From CAZKEW01 sp964580435 (GTDB lineage: Bacteria > Acidobacteriota > Aminicenantia > Aminicenantales > UBA8522): a DNA stretch of 64,000 nt. Location: contig CAZOKP010000004.1 in assembly GCA_964580435.1 (NCBI GenBank), forward strand, positions 1 through 64,000, read 5' to 3'. Of the stretch, positions 34,239 to 43,728 are shown piece by piece (position 1 is the stretch's first letter; each line of letters starts with the position of its first letter). The notes under the pieces are model-generated. The model made no database searches. It was not told where the DNA came from and worked only from the letters and a program-made list of their open reading frames with translations. Position numbers and translations under genes: made by a program.

Positions 34239-35650
34239 GCCCGGCCTCCCACCGTCATCAGCGAAATCTTGATCGTCGGACAGCCGTCTGACACCGGGAC
34301 TTCTTGTCCTTCCTTGCCGCAGGTCCCTGTCTGCAGGCCGAAGGCGAGGTCAGACCCAACCATCTCAATCTTACGGAGGATGTCGATGTTCGACCCGATG
34401 AGGGTGGCCTGTTTTATGGGAGCCGTCAGCCGGCCGCCTTCGATGAGGTAGCCGGAGCTTATGGTGAAAGTGAATTTTCCCGAGTCTTCGACCTGCCCGC
34501 CCTCGAATTGCTCCGTATAGATTCCTTTGCGCACGGACTTGAGGATCTCCTCGGGGTCGCTCTGACCTCTTTCGACATAGGTGTTGGACATCCGCGGAAT
34601 GGGAGGACAGCTGTAATCCTGACGCCGGCCATGTCCGGTCAAAGGCAGGTTCATCAGCCGAGCCGATAGCCTGTCCTGGAGATAGGAGGTCACGACGCCC
34701 CTGTCGACGAGGAGTGTCCTTTGGGGAACGGTGCCTTCATCATCGATGTTGTAGGAGCCCCGGAATGAGGGAATGGTTGGGTCGTCATAGATGGTCACGA
34801 GCGGAGCCCCGACTTTTTTACCCATCTTGTCCCAAAAGATCGAGGTCTTTTTCCGGTTGAAGTCGGCTTCGAGGAGATGGCCGACAGCTTCATGGACGAG
34901 GACGCCGCTGTGCCCCGGCGCAAGGACGACGGGCATTTCTCCTGCGGGCGGGTCGACCGCTTCGAGAAGCTTCAAGGCTTCCTCAGCTGCCTCCTGGCCT
35001 ATCTGCTTGGGCGGACGGACTTGACTGAAGTATTCGAGACCGATCCTTCCGCCTCCTCCAGAAAAACCGAATTCCTTTCGGTTTTTCTTTTCGGCGACGG
35101 CATAACAGGCCAGCTTCGCCTGAGGCCTGGCATCCTCGGCGACTAGGCCTTCGGAGTTTATGATGGAAACATATTGGACCTGGTCCTGGAACAAGGCCTT
35201 AACCTTTTTGATTTTGGGATCGCTGCGCTGGCAGGCGAGGTAGGCCTCTTGGACGAGGTCGATCTTTTTTCTCAACTCCGTCAGATGGAGCGGGGCATCT
35301 GCCGTATAAACGCTCGCCTTTGGCTGAACTCTTTTGAATCGAGGGAGATTTCCCGCGGCCTTCCCTGAAGCGATAGTTGCAGCAGAGCGGGCGGCCTTCT
35401 TGATTTTTTCGAGGGAGAGGTCGTTGGTATATCCGTATCCCGTCATGTCGCCGGAAAGAACACGGATTCCCAGCCCGAGGCCGATGCTTTCCGCGGTCTC
35501 TTTGATGATGTCCTCCTCCATGTTGATGAAGCTGTAGATCCTGTATTCAAGATAGGCCTCGGCGAAATCTCCTCCCCTGGACAGTGCGACATTGAGGATT
35601 TTCTTGAGTTCTGCTCGCGAGAGGTGGAAGTGGTCTTCAAAGGCGATCAT
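34235..35650 (-). CDS. tldD: TldD zinc metallopeptidase
   Basis: 471 residues. Active-site motif HEAVGH with His253, Glu254 and His258 gives the zinc site, and a C-terminal GTCGK supplies the family's third ligand cysteine. FRGSYNIDDEGTVPQRT and YVERGQSDPEEIL are conserved family segments. Forms a peptidase with the TldE product of the next gene (4 bp overlap). Its own start overlaps the end of the upstream flippase-like gene by 14 bp, so all three genes appear to be one transcription unit. The complex acts on short unfolded peptides in the cytoplasm. Confidence 0.93.
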   Translation of the reverse strand: MIAFEDHFHLSRAELKKILNVALSRGGDFAEAYLEYRIYSFINMEEDIIKETAESIGLGLGIRVLSGDMTGYGYTNDLSLEKIKKAARSAATIASGKAAGNLPRFKRVQPKASVYTADAPLHLTELRKKIDLVQEAYLACQRSDPKIKKVKALFQDQVQYVSIINSEGLVAEDARPQAKLACYAVAEKKNRKEFGFSGGGGRIGLEYFSQVRPPKQIGQEAAEEALKLLEAVDPPAGEMPVVLAPGHSGVLVHEAVGHLLEADFNRKKTSIFWDKMGKKVGAPLVTIYDDPTIPSFRGSYNIDDEGTVPQRTLLVDRGVVTSYLQDRLSARLMNLPLTGHGRRQDYSCPPIPRMSNTYVERGQSDPEEILKSVRKGIYTEQFEGGQVEDSGKFTFTISSGYLIEGGRLTAPIKQATLIGSNIDILRKIEMVGSDLAFGLQTGTCGKEGQEVPVSDGCPTIKISLMTVGGRA

Positions 35651-36668
35651 TTTTATCTCGCGATTTTTTTAGGTAGGGCCAGGCCAGGATCAGGATGCTG
35701 GCGATCCCCAGCGAATATTCGAAGGTGTTGGTCAGGAGATGAACGCCAATGCCCGAGACTATAGCCAGGCGGGGGTCGAAATTCATAAGCCCGAACGTCA
35801 GGGCCCAGGCCGACTCCCATGTCCCGAATCCGGCCAGTCCTTTGACCGGCAGGGCCGAGGTCAGCTCCGCCCCGCTTATGCCCAGGATGAATTTCCAGAA
35901 GCTCAGCGCCTCAAGGGTGAAACCGTGGCTCCGGAGGAGGGAGAAGAACAGGGCATAAACAGAGATATACTTGGCCAGGCGGATGAAAAGAGAGAGAAGA
36001 AAAATCGGAAAATAGATCTTTCTTTGATGGATCTCGGAGAGGGCGTCAATGGTCAACTGGAATTTCTCCACCGAGAGCCGGGCGAATTTTTTATGTTCGC
36101 TCTTCAACGCTATCAAAGCGCGCCTGTAGATCTTCAGAACCCATCGGGAAAGAGGAATGATCTTCCAGACGATGGCGAAAGTAAGCACAAAAAAGGCGAG
36201 AGAAATCAGGAGCAGCGCGGGTGTAGATATGCTTGTCGTTCCTAAACCGACGACGATCACAGCCGTGATCAAGAACGGGCTCAAAGTCAGGAAGTCGAAA
36301 AAGAACGCCAGGACAAAACTGGACGTGGCGGTCTCGAAAGGAAAACCTAGCCTCTTGTTAAGGACGTAGATATAGGAGAGCGAACCGAGCCGGGCAGGGA
36401 GGAGGTCAATAAGGCTGTTCCTAATAAATGTCACCAAAAACATGTTCCCCCAGCTTATGGGCCGAGGTCGAAGGAGCATCTTGTAGCGCCAGGCGCGAAG
36501 CCAAGCTCCGATGAGGGCAATGCCCATGTATGCGAGTAGTGCCGGGACGTAAATTCGTTGGAGCGTCCGGACGACATCTTCTGTTTTGATTTGAGAGAAT
36601 AAGAGCCAAAGCAGGACAACGGAGATCGCCGCGGAGAGGAATATATAGATGATCTTGTTCTTAAACAT
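35637..36668 (-). CDS. Flippase-like integral membrane protein (UPF0104/LPG synthase TM family)
   Basis: About 343 residues with eight or so hydrophobic helices, matching the lysylphosphatidylglycerol synthase transmembrane region (AglD-like) family. Segments such as LPARLGSLSYIYVLNKRLGFPFETATSSFVLAF and ALPVKGLAGFGTWE are typical. No cytoplasmic synthetase domain is attached, so aminoacyl-lipid synthesis is not implied; a lipid or lipid-linked precursor translocation role is the usual guess. Start is uncertain: ATG 36668 is preferred because the first helix begins at once; frames upstream to 36737 lack ribosome-binding signals. Heads a unit with tldD and tldE. Confidence 0.75.
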   Translation of the reverse strand: MFKNKIIYIFLSAAISVVLLWLLFSQIKTEDVVRTLQRIYVPALLAYMGIALIGAWLRAWRYKMLLRPRPISWGNMFLVTFIRNSLIDLLPARLGSLSYIYVLNKRLGFPFETATSSFVLAFFFDFLTLSPFLITAVIVVGLGTTSISTPALLLISLAFFVLTFAIVWKIIPLSRWVLKIYRRALIALKSEHKKFARLSVEKFQLTIDALSEIHQRKIYFPIFLLSLFIRLAKYISVYALFFSLLRSHGFTLEALSFWKFILGISGAELTSALPVKGLAGFGTWESAWALTFGLMNFDPRLAIVSGIGVHLLTNTFEYSLGIASILILAWPYLKKSRDKNDRL

Positions 36669-36775
36669 CCGGGTATATTCTAGTTCTCCCCGGCCGATTG
36701 TCAAATTCATCATAATGGATCCTGTCGATGCGTCCATTTCATTTAGTTCGCTTTAAACATGCTCCCGGGTTCTGA

Positions 36776-36781
36776 TAGAAT
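36776..36781 (+). promoter_or_regulatory. Possible extended -10 promoter for the GH78 gene
   Basis: TAGAAT preceded by TGA (TGn extended -10). The -35 region (TTAAAC, 17 bp upstream) is weak. The predicted start lies ~20 bp before the AAGGAGG at 36804. Confidence 0.35.
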
Positions 36782-36815
36782 AAGCGGACAGAGATTTCTT
36801 ATCAAGGAGGACTGC

Positions 36816-39476
36816 ATGATTCCCTCTCTCCGTTTTCGGTTGCTGGTTTTTGCTGCTTTGTTTACTTTGGGTCTCGGTTTCGCCGTCAGCCTGGAGGAGG
36901 CGCAAGGTCTTCTGGCGCCTTCCGAGCTGCGCTGCGAATACCTAAGGAATCCGGCAGGAGTTGACGTGCTGAAGCCGCGATTCTCCTGGGTCCTCGAACA
37001 CAGCGGCCGGGGTCAAGCGCAGTCGGCCTTTGAGATCATTGTGTCAACGCAGGCAAGCGCAGAGAAAGGGGACATGTGGGAAAGCGGGAAAGTCAACACA
37101 GGAGAATCCACACAAGTGGTTTATGAGGGGAAGCCTCTCGCAAGCGGATGCACTTATTACTGGAAGGTCCGCTGCTGGGATAAAGGTGGCCAGGCCAGCC
37201 CTTTTAGCCAGGCCGCCCGGTTTGACACGGGGCTCTTTTCCCGCGCTGACTGGAAAGGAAGTTGGGTCAGCGGCAAAAACCAGGTCCGCAAAGAGTTCAA
37301 CCTCGACAAAAAAATCACACGAGCGAGGGCCTATATTTGCGGCCTCGGCTATTACGAGCTGAGGCTGAACGGCCGCAAGGTCGGCCGGAACGTCCTCGAT
37401 CCGGGTTGGACGACTTACGATAAACGGGTCCTCTATGTCACTTATGATGTCACTGAATATCTGCTCCAGGGGGCCAACGCTGTGGCCGTGATGCTTGGCC
37501 AGGGCTGGTACAAGTCCACCGTCCTTCTTCTGCAGATGAATATCGAGCTCGAAGACGGACGGAAGATTGAAATCATTACGGACTCCTCCTGGAAGACAAT
37601 GGCTGGACCCGTTATCAAAGATAGCATTTATAATGGGGAAACATACGATGCCCGGCTTGAGACTCCCGGCTGGGATCGTCCCGGATTCGATGACAGCGGC
37701 TGGAGCAGTGCCAATGTTGTGGCCGGTCCCAAAGGAGAGCTCTCCTCTCAAATGATGCCGCCGATTCAGGTTGTCGATACCCTTGTCCCCTTGAAAATGA
37801 CCAGCCCGATGGCCGGAGTTTATGTCTTTGACATGGGACAGAATTCGAGCGGCTGGGCCCAGCTCCGGGTGTGGGGACCGCGCGGTGCTGTGGTCAAAAT
37901 GCGTTTTTCCGAACTTCTCTATGAGAACGGGATGATCAACCAGGAAAACCTGCGCGGAGCGAGGGCCGAAGATGTTTATATCCTGAAGGGAGAAGGAGAA
38001 GAGGTCTGGCAGCCCCGCTTCACCTACCACGGCTTCCGTTATGTCGAATTGACCGGATTTCCCGGTGTCCCTGGGGTCAACACGATCAGAGGCCGTGTCG
38101 TACATACCGCCGTCGAGGCTAGAGGCAGCTTTTCCTGCTCCAAGCCCGTCCTGAACAGCCTCCAGCGGATCATCGTTTGGGGCCAGAAGTCGAACCTCCA
38201 TAGCATCCCCACGGATTGCTGCCAGCGCGACGAGAGGATGGGGTGGATGGGCGATGCCCAGGGCACAGCCGAGGAAGCCATGCACAATTTTGACATGGCC
38301 GCGTTCTACACAAATTTCGTCCGGGATATTAGGGATGTCCAGGATGCGGCAGGGTCGATCACTGACACGGTCCCGCACATCTGGGGCTCGCGGCCAGCGG
38401 ACCCAGCCTGGGGGACAGCCTACCCGCTCATCTGTTGGTACATGTATCAGTATTACGGCGACAGGCGCATTCTCGAGGAGCACTATGAAGGGGTGAAGAA
38501 ATATGTGGAATACCTGCGATCGCGGGCAGAGAATGGCCTGGTCAAATTCAGCTATTACGGAGACTGGGTGGCCGTGGAAAAGACTCCAGGAAGCATCGTC
38601 TCCTCCTTCTACTATTTTTATGATATCAAAGTTCTCGCGGAAATAGCCGGCGTCCTGGGAAAAGAGCAGGATGCCGAGATGTACAGTGTCCTCGCGGACG
38701 CGGTCAAAACGGCTTTTCACAAAGAGTACTTTGACCCGAAAACAAACAGCTATGCCAACGGCACCCAGACGGCGAATACCCTTCCGCTCTTCCTGGACCT
38801 GGTTCCGCAATCCCTGCGCGGCGCGGTCTGGGGCAGCCTTTTTGACAATGTCGTTTATGAGAATAACTCTCATCTGACGACAGGGATCATTGGGACAAAA
38901 TACATTATGGAGCTTTTGACGGCCATGAACGCTTCGGACCTGGCCTATGACATCGCCACCCAGACGACTTACCCGAGCTGGGGATACATGATTGAAAATG
39001 GCGCAACGACTCTCTGGGAACTCTGGCAATTGCGGCAGGGGCCGTCGATGAATTCGCATAATCACCCGATGTTCGGGAGCGTCGGGGCCTGGCTTTATAA
39101 GGCCCTGGCAGGAATTAATATGGCGCCGGGCTCGGTCGGATATAGAAAGATACGCATTGCTCCCCAGATGGTGAGAGACCTGCGTTACGCCGCCGGCTCC
39201 GTGCGCACGTTGAGGGGAGTCGTCTCCTCCTCCTGGTCTCGCGACGATCGCAGCGTCCGACTTGAAGTGACTATCCCAGTGGGCAGTCAGGCTGAAATCC
39301 TGCTCCCTAAATTCAACCTAATGAACATCGTTATCAGGGAAGGAGGGCAGGTCCTCTGGGACGGCCAGGGATTTCATGCCGGGGTTGAGGGTATTGATAA
39401 GATCGAGGAGGGCGCGGCCGGCTTTCAGGTCAGGGTCGGCTCAGGCCGGTACGTCTTCGAACTGACAGGACAATAA
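36816..39476 (+). CDS. Secreted alpha-L-rhamnosidase, GH78
   Basis: 886 residues from ATG 36816 with AAGGAGG 5 bp upstream. A signal peptide (LLVFAALFTLGLGFAVS) is followed by the N-terminal Bac_rhamnosid domains (LRCEYLRNPAGVDVLKPRFSW; ARAYICGLGYYELRLNG), the (alpha/alpha)6 catalytic barrel with the GH78 signature TDCCQRDERMGWMGDAQ, and a C-terminal beta-sandwich. Predicted to release terminal rhamnose from plant or microbial glycans outside the cytoplasm. A GH106-like enzyme lies 4 kb downstream, and the KDG/KDPG genes are further upstream, so the region has several sugar-degrading genes though no rhamnose-catabolic operon is visible. Confidence 0.92.
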   Translation: MIPSLRFRLLVFAALFTLGLGFAVSLEEAQGLLAPSELRCEYLRNPAGVDVLKPRFSWVLEHSGRGQAQSAFEIIVSTQASAEKGDMWESGKVNTGESTQVVYEGKPLASGCTYYWKVRCWDKGGQASPFSQAARFDTGLFSRADWKGSWVSGKNQVRKEFNLDKKITRARAYICGLGYYELRLNGRKVGRNVLDPGWTTYDKRVLYVTYDVTEYLLQGANAVAVMLGQGWYKSTVLLLQMNIELEDGRKIEIITDSSWKTMAGPVIKDSIYNGETYDARLETPGWDRPGFDDSGWSSANVVAGPKGELSSQMMPPIQVVDTLVPLKMTSPMAGVYVFDMGQNSSGWAQLRVWGPRGAVVKMRFSELLYENGMINQENLRGARAEDVYILKGEGEEVWQPRFTYHGFRYVELTGFPGVPGVNTIRGRVVHTAVEARGSFSCSKPVLNSLQRIIVWGQKSNLHSIPTDCCQRDERMGWMGDAQGTAEEAMHNFDMAAFYTNFVRDIRDVQDAAGSITDTVPHIWGSRPADPAWGTAYPLICWYMYQYYGDRRILEEHYEGVKKYVEYLRSRAENGLVKFSYYGDWVAVEKTPGSIVSSFYYFYDIKVLAEIAGVLGKEQDAEMYSVLADAVKTAFHKEYFDPKTNSYANGTQTANTLPLFLDLVPQSLRGAVWGSLFDNVVYENNSHLTTGIIGTKYIMELLTAMNASDLAYDIATQTTYPSWGYMIENGATTLWELWQLRQGPSMNSHNHPMFGSVGAWLYKALAGINMAPGSVGYRKIRIAPQMVRDLRYAAGSVRTLRGVVSSSWSRDDRSVRLEVTIPVGSQAEILLPKFNLMNIVIREGGQVLWDGQGFHAGVEGIDKIEEGAAGFQVRVGSGRYVFELTGQ

Positions 39477-39533
39477 GGCGCGGCCTTCGTTACGGAATTC
39501 GCTTCCGGTCTCGTTCAGGCTGAGCCGGGGGTG

Positions 39534-39562
39534 TTGACTTACTTGCTGTCTACTATTATTAT
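39534..39562 (+). promoter_or_regulatory. Sigma-70-like promoter for the pirin gene
   Basis: -35 TTGACT (39534-39539), 17 bp spacer, -10 TATTAT (39557-39562). The start site would be near 39569, just before the GGAGG that precedes ATG 39591. One of the best promoters in the window. Confidence 0.6.
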
Positions 39563-39590
39563 AGGAATAGTAGGATAAATCGGAGGGACC

Positions 39591-40442
39591 ATGAAATCCA
39601 TCAGGTTGATCAAGAAGATCACCCGCAGCCGGCCCACCCTCGAGGGAGCCGGGGTTCATCTGGGCCGGGCTTTCGGGAACGCCGACGTTCCGCTCTACGA
39701 CCCCTTTCTGATGCTTGATGACTTTCATTCAGATAAACCCGAGAATTATATCGCCGGGTTTCCCTGGCACCCTCATCGGGGGATCGAGACAGTGACGTAC
39801 ATGCTCTCCGGGACGGTCAAGCACGGCGACAGCATGGGCAATGCGGGAGCCATCCACTCGGGCGACGTGCAGTGGATGACGGCCGGGAGCGGCATTATCC
39901 ATCAGGAGATGCCGCAGAAGCAGAAGAAAACTTTGTGGGGGTTCCAGCTCTGGGTAAATCTCCCTGGCAAGGACAAAATGATGAAACCGAGATATCGCGA
40001 TGTCAAGGCTCAGGAGCTCGCAGAACATAAGTTAGAGTCAGGGGCCCGCGTCAGAGTGATCGCGGGAAAACTCAAGGGAATTGCCGGACCGGTCAAGGAT
40101 ATCATCTCCGACCCGGAATATCTGGATATCACCGTGCCCGAAGGTGTGACTTTTGAGCATTTTATAAAAAGCGGCCATACAGTTTTCGCGTATGTCTTTG
40201 AGGGCGGGGGCTTTTTTGACCCGAGCCGTCAGAGAACGATCTCGGCCGAGCATGTTGTTCTTTTCGGCGATGGAGAAAACGTTGTGATAACCGCGCAGAA
40301 CGAACCCTTGCGATTCTTGCTGATCTCAGGAAAGCCTATCGGAGAGCGTGTCGCCTGGTACGGTCCGATTGTCATGAATACCGAAGAAGAGCTGGCGCTG
40401 GCTTTTGAAGAGTACCGGAACGGGACTTTCATAAAAAGCTGA
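39591..40442 (+). CDS. Pirin family protein
   Basis: 283 residues of the bicupin pirin family. The first cupin carries PHRGIETVTYMLSGTVKH and SGDVQWMTAGSGIIHQEMP, which contain the iron-binding His/His/His/Glu set; FQLWVNLPGKDKM and the C-terminal SGKPIGERVAWYGPIVMN are the usual closing segments. Bacterial pirins have been described as quercetinases or as regulators of central metabolism; sequence does not decide. It has its own promoter and a GGAGG, and appears monocistronic; the next gene converges with a 3 bp gap. Confidence 0.92.
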   Translation: MKSIRLIKKITRSRPTLEGAGVHLGRAFGNADVPLYDPFLMLDDFHSDKPENYIAGFPWHPHRGIETVTYMLSGTVKHGDSMGNAGAIHSGDVQWMTAGSGIIHQEMPQKQKKTLWGFQLWVNLPGKDKMMKPRYRDVKAQELAEHKLESGARVRVIAGKLKGIAGPVKDIISDPEYLDITVPEGVTFEHFIKSGHTVFAYVFEGGGFFDPSRQRTISAEHVVLFGDGENVVITAQNEPLRFLLISGKPIGERVAWYGPIVMNTEEELALAFEEYRNGTFIKS

Positions 40443-40445
40443 CGG

Positions 40446-40625
40446 TCACGCCTTTTTCGTCTTTCGGGCCCAAAGAGTCGCGAAGACGAACCATCCGATT
40501 GAGGCGATAATGAAGAGGACCTGATAGTTTTTTTCGGAGACGTTTCCCAGGAAATGGAAAACGGCGGACAGAAGACAGACACAGAGGCTCACCAGCGATA
40601 GTACGGCCAAGACTATTTTCCGCAT
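40446..40625 (-). CDS. Small two-helix membrane protein
   Basis: 59 residues from ATG 40625: two predicted transmembrane helices (IVLAVLSLVSLCVCLLSAV and VLFIIASIGWFVFATLWA) and a basic tail (RKTKKA). The start lies one base after the stop of the permease gene and uses GGGGAGAAAA from the permease 3' end as ribosome-binding site, so the two genes are translationally coupled. A small accessory subunit of the permease is conceivable; no family recognised. Confidence 0.65.
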   Translation of the reverse strand: MRKIVLAVLSLVSLCVCLLSAVFHFLGNVSEKNYQVLFIIASIGWFVFATLWARKTKKA

Positions 40626-40626
40626 C

Positions 40627-41988
40627 CTATTTTCTCCCCACGGCCTGTAAAACGACATAGGCAATAAGAGCTATAAAGTACCCGGGAAGCCAGCGAAAGT
40701 AGAGGTGAACCGGCATGAAGAAACAGATCAATAGCGTTCCGGCCCATACTATCAAGGCTCTCCAGTTGAAAAGCCAGCCGTATTTTTCGGCCCGATATTG
40801 TTCGATTTTGAGGAGAGGAAAGAGCCAGTGCTCGGCAAAGACGACAGCGCCGATAGGCATGAGCACGAGCCCATAAATGGCGACGTAGTCAAGCAGCTTC
40901 ATGAAGAAGACCGGAAAACAACTGAGGATCGTGGTAACAACACCTGCCACCAGCGTGATTTTCCAGCGGGGCCAGTTGGGGCTGATCGCTTGAAGAGCTA
41001 GGCCGGCCCGATAAAGAGTCGGGTTGGCCGTTGTCCAGCCCGCCAAGAGAAGACCGGCCACTCCGGCCAGCCCGACCGCCTCATAGGCCATCAGACCGGG
41101 ATTCATTTCCCGGCCAATGGCCGCGACCATAATCCCGGAGCACATCCAGGCAAGCATGTGGCCCGGATACATTCCAAAAGCCGTAAAAAAACCGTAAGTC
41201 CATTTTTTGGCGTACCGAAAAATAGCCATATCGGAGAGGCCGACGTGCATGGCCAGGTTGCAGAACCAGGCGAAAAACATAACATGCCCAAGGCCGAATT
41301 TATCCTGCCCAGCCAGAGGAATCCCGTTCCAGACCTTGGTCTCGGCGATCTCCCAGAGGTTGTCGAGCTGAGGATTCACCCCTAGACGCGGGAGAACAGC
41401 GACGGCACCGGCGATAAAAACAACGAAGATCCAGGGGGAGCAGACTTCGGCAAACCGGCTGAGCTTTTCAAACCCCAAAATAGCCAGGGTGACGAATAGG
41501 GCGCCAATAGCAAACGTTAGTAGAACCCAGCCAAGACTGTTGGGAAAGACCGCGTCGAGGGAAGGAACCTCGATGCGGAAGGCCAATCCGATGGCCGTGG
41601 CTGATACCGAAATCATAGCACCGGCCAGGATGCAGTAAAGAACGGCGTTGGCAAGGTTATAAATGAAGGTCAAACCCGGTCCGGCGATTTTTCTGAGGTA
41701 CCAGTAAAGCGTCAGACGCGTCCGGATAGCGATCGGCGCACAAATGAAAGTCCAGGAGAGCACGGCCAGAAGATTCCCCGCGAAAAGACCGATGAGGAGG
41801 TCTTTTGCCGTCACTCCGTGGAGGACAAAGAAGGCGCCGATCACAAACTCGGTCGCAGCCACGTGCTCACCGGCAAAAAGACCGGCGAATTTTCCACCTG
41901 TCTGGAGTTTGTCTGGAGAGACAGGCTCCCGGTCGAATTCGTAGAGCTTGTCCATCTGGGAGGTTATTGAAGCCCGACGAAGACTCAT
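40627..41988 (-). CDS. NCS1-type purine/cytosine permease-like transporter
   Basis: About 453 residues from ATG 41988, preceded by GAGG. Ten to twelve transmembrane helices are evident, with FAGEHVAATEFVIGAFF near the N-terminus matching the helix-1 substrate region of the cytosine/allantoin permease group and GLLLAGWTTANPTLYRAGL matching the helix-8 region (NPT). An open frame extends upstream to 42417 but that part is the complement of serS and is not real. The cargo could be a nucleobase, hydantoin or related cofactor. Divergent from serS; the small membrane protein gene follows directly. Confidence 0.8.
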   Translation of the reverse strand: MSLRRASITSQMDKLYEFDREPVSPDKLQTGGKFAGLFAGEHVAATEFVIGAFFVLHGVTAKDLLIGLFAGNLLAVLSWTFICAPIAIRTRLTLYWYLRKIAGPGLTFIYNLANAVLYCILAGAMISVSATAIGLAFRIEVPSLDAVFPNSLGWVLLTFAIGALFVTLAILGFEKLSRFAEVCSPWIFVVFIAGAVAVLPRLGVNPQLDNLWEIAETKVWNGIPLAGQDKFGLGHVMFFAWFCNLAMHVGLSDMAIFRYAKKWTYGFFTAFGMYPGHMLAWMCSGIMVAAIGREMNPGLMAYEAVGLAGVAGLLLAGWTTANPTLYRAGLALQAISPNWPRWKITLVAGVVTTILSCFPVFFMKLLDYVAIYGLVLMPIGAVVFAEHWLFPLLKIEQYRAEKYGWLFNWRALIVWAGTLLICFFMPVHLYFRWLPGYFIALIAYVVLQAVGRK

Positions 41989-42086
41989 AGTTCTATCCTC
42001 AATTCGCCGTAAATATACACAAGGAGTGACGGTCTGACAAGCATAAAAATGCGACCCGCAATCATTTCCAAAACTCTCAGAAATTA

Positions 42087-42095
42087 TGCTATAAT
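42087..42095 (+). promoter_or_regulatory. Extended -10 promoter of serS, apparently leaderless
   Basis: TGC followed by a perfect TATAAT (42090-42095); the -35 region (TTCCAA) is weak, as common for extended -10 promoters. The expected start site is 42101-42104, at or next to the A of ATG 42104. No Shine-Dalgarno precedes the ATG. Confidence 0.55.
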
Positions 42096-42103
42096 CAGCC
42101 CCA

Positions 42104-43375
42104 ATGTTAGACCTAAAATTTGTCCTCGAAAACAGGGAATATGTTCTCAAGAAAATAGCCAGCCGCGGCCTCCGCCTTGACCTTGAGGGATTGATCAAGG
42201 CGGCGGAAGGCCGCAAAAAAGCCTTAAAGCGCGTGGAAGACCTCCGCGCAGAAAAGAACAGGGCTTCAGAGCTTATCGCCAAGGCTAAACGGGAAGGGAA
42301 GGAGTCGGAGGCTTTGATTACTGCGATGAAAAAGGTCGGGGAGGAGATCGACCGCCTTGAGGTTGAGCTGAAAGAGCTTGATGACAACTTGCGCAATATC
42401 CTTCTCCGCATTCCCAACCTGCCTCATGAATCCGTGCCCGTGGGCAAGAGCTCTGAAGACAATGTTGAGTTGCGCCGGTTTGGCGAAATGCCCGAGTTTG
42501 CCTTTCCCGTGCTTCCCCATTGGGAGATTGGCCGGAGGCTCGGCATCCTGGATTTTGAGAGAGCGTCCAAGATCACCGGCTCGCGTTTTGCTGTCTATCT
42601 GGGTGCCGGGGCGCGGCTTGAGAGAGCCCTGATAAACTTTATGCTTGATCTCCAAACCAAGGAGAAAGGCTATCGGGAAGTCATCCCGCCCTTTATCGCC
42701 AACGCGGAGAGCCTGACGGCTACAGGAAATCTGCCCAAGTTCGAGAAGGACTTATTCAAACTCAGGGGCAGGCACTGGTATCTTATCCCTACCGCCGAGG
42801 TTCCCCTGACCAATCTCTACCGGGACGAGATCCTGGAAGCGGCTGTGCTGCCGCAAAGGTTTGTTGCCTACACCCCCTGCTTCCGCAGCGAGGCGGGCTC
42901 TTATGGTAAAGATATTCGGGGCCTCATCCGGCAGCATCAGTTCAACAAGGTTGAGCTGATGGTTTTTTCAGCGCCTGAACGCTCCTTTGAAGAGCTGGAA
43001 AAAATGACTACGGACGCCGAAGAAGTCCTGAAAAGACTGGAGCTCCACTATCGAGTTGTTGCGCTGTGCACCGCGGATTTGGGTTTTGCCGGGGCGAAGA
43101 CGTATGACCTTGAGATCTGGCTGCCGTTCCAGAAAAAGTTCAGGGAGATTTCCTCGGTGACAAACTGCACAGATTTTCAGGCCAGGAGAGGCAACATCCG
43201 CTTCCGCCCCCAGCCCAAAGCGAAACCGGAATTCGTCCATACATTGAACGGCTCCGGAGTGGCCGTCGGCCGGACGGTGAGCGCCCTTCTTGAGGCCCAT
43301 CAGCAGCAAGATGGTTCTGTCATCATTCCTGAAGCCCTGCGTCCCTACATGGACGGGCTCGAGAAAATAACCTGA
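42104..43375 (+). CDS. serS: Seryl-tRNA synthetase
   Basis: Charges tRNA-Ser with serine in the cytoplasm. 423 residues, normal for bacterial SerRS. The N-terminal coiled-coil arm (~27-105, rich in Lys/Glu: [21 protein letters not shown]) binds the long variable arm of tRNA-Ser. Class II motifs follow: motif 2 [21 protein letters not shown] and motif 3 [15 protein letters not shown]. The ATG has no ribosome-binding site and sits at the predicted transcription start, so translation is probably leaderless. Two tRNA-Ser genes follow within 280 bp, the first only 6 bp after the stop. Confidence 0.96.
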   Translation: MLDLKFVLENREYVLKKIASRGLRLDLEGLIKAAEGRKKALKRVEDLRAEKNRASELIAKAKREGKESEALITAMKKVGEEIDRLEVELKELDDNLRNILLRIPNLPHESVPVGKSSEDNVELRRFGEMPEFAFPVLPHWEIGRRLGILDFERASKITGSRFAVYLGAGARLERALINFMLDLQTKEKGYREVIPPFIANAESLTATGNLPKFEKDLFKLRGRHWYLIPTAEVPLTNLYRDEILEAAVLPQRFVAYTPCFRSEAGSYGKDIRGLIRQHQFNKVELMVFSAPERSFEELEKMTTDAEEVLKRLELHYRVVALCTADLGFAGAKTYDLEIWLPFQKKFREISSVTNCTDFQARRGNIRFRPQPKAKPEFVHTLNGSGVAVGRTVSALLEAHQQQDGSVIIPEALRPYMDGLEKIT

Positions 43376-43381
43376 CCTTGC

Positions 43382-43471
43382 GGAGGGATGGCCGAGTGGC
43401 TGAAGGCGGCGGTCTTGAAAACCGCTTTCCGGTTCTCCGGAACGGGGGTTCGAATCCCTCTCCCTCCGCCA
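43382..43471 (+). tRNA. tRNA-Ser (anticodon TGA)
   Basis: A complete cloverleaf of class II type. Acceptor stem GGAGGGA pairs with TCCCTCC, the anticodon loop is CTTGAAA (anticodon TGA), there is a long variable arm, and the T-arm has GGTTCGAATCC. CCA is encoded (43469-43471). It begins 6 bp after the serS stop, so it must be processed out of the serS transcript unless a promoter lies inside serS. Confidence 0.95.
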
Positions 43472-43500
43472 GCCCATATTTCCTTGTCCGCTTTTAGGCT

Positions 43501-43528
43501 TTGAAGTCCAATCGAAACATGCTAAAAT
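43501..43528 (+). promoter_or_regulatory. Promoter for the second tRNA-Ser
   Basis: -35 TTGAAG (43501-43506), 16 bp spacer, -10 TAAAAT (43523-43528) with an extended TGC just upstream. The start site would be near 43535, 17 bp before the tRNA. Confidence 0.5.
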
Positions 43529-43551
43529 AGGCCCGCTTGTCAGGCGTTTGC

Positions 43552-43646
<95 letters not shown>

Positions 43647-43728
43647 TCTTAATCCCCTAAACGGGTCTTGTTTATTTCCGTTCGATGTTTTTGGAAGAAC
43701 AAAGATCATTTTCAGGAGGGAGAGTGCC

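Noticed and set aside
34235..35650. TldD/TldE as part of a microcin-type peptide cluster
   Set aside because: No precursor peptide or exporter gene was visible; the only neighbour is a flippase-like membrane protein.
37044..39065. 673-residue minus-strand frame opposite the GH78 gene
   Set aside because: No family motif, no ribosome-binding site, and composition typical of an antisense shadow of a GC-biased gene.
42000..42417. Extension of the permease frame across serS
   Set aside because: The added residues are Ser/Arg-rich and are the complement of serS; ATG 41988 has a ribosome-binding site and begins the conserved protein.
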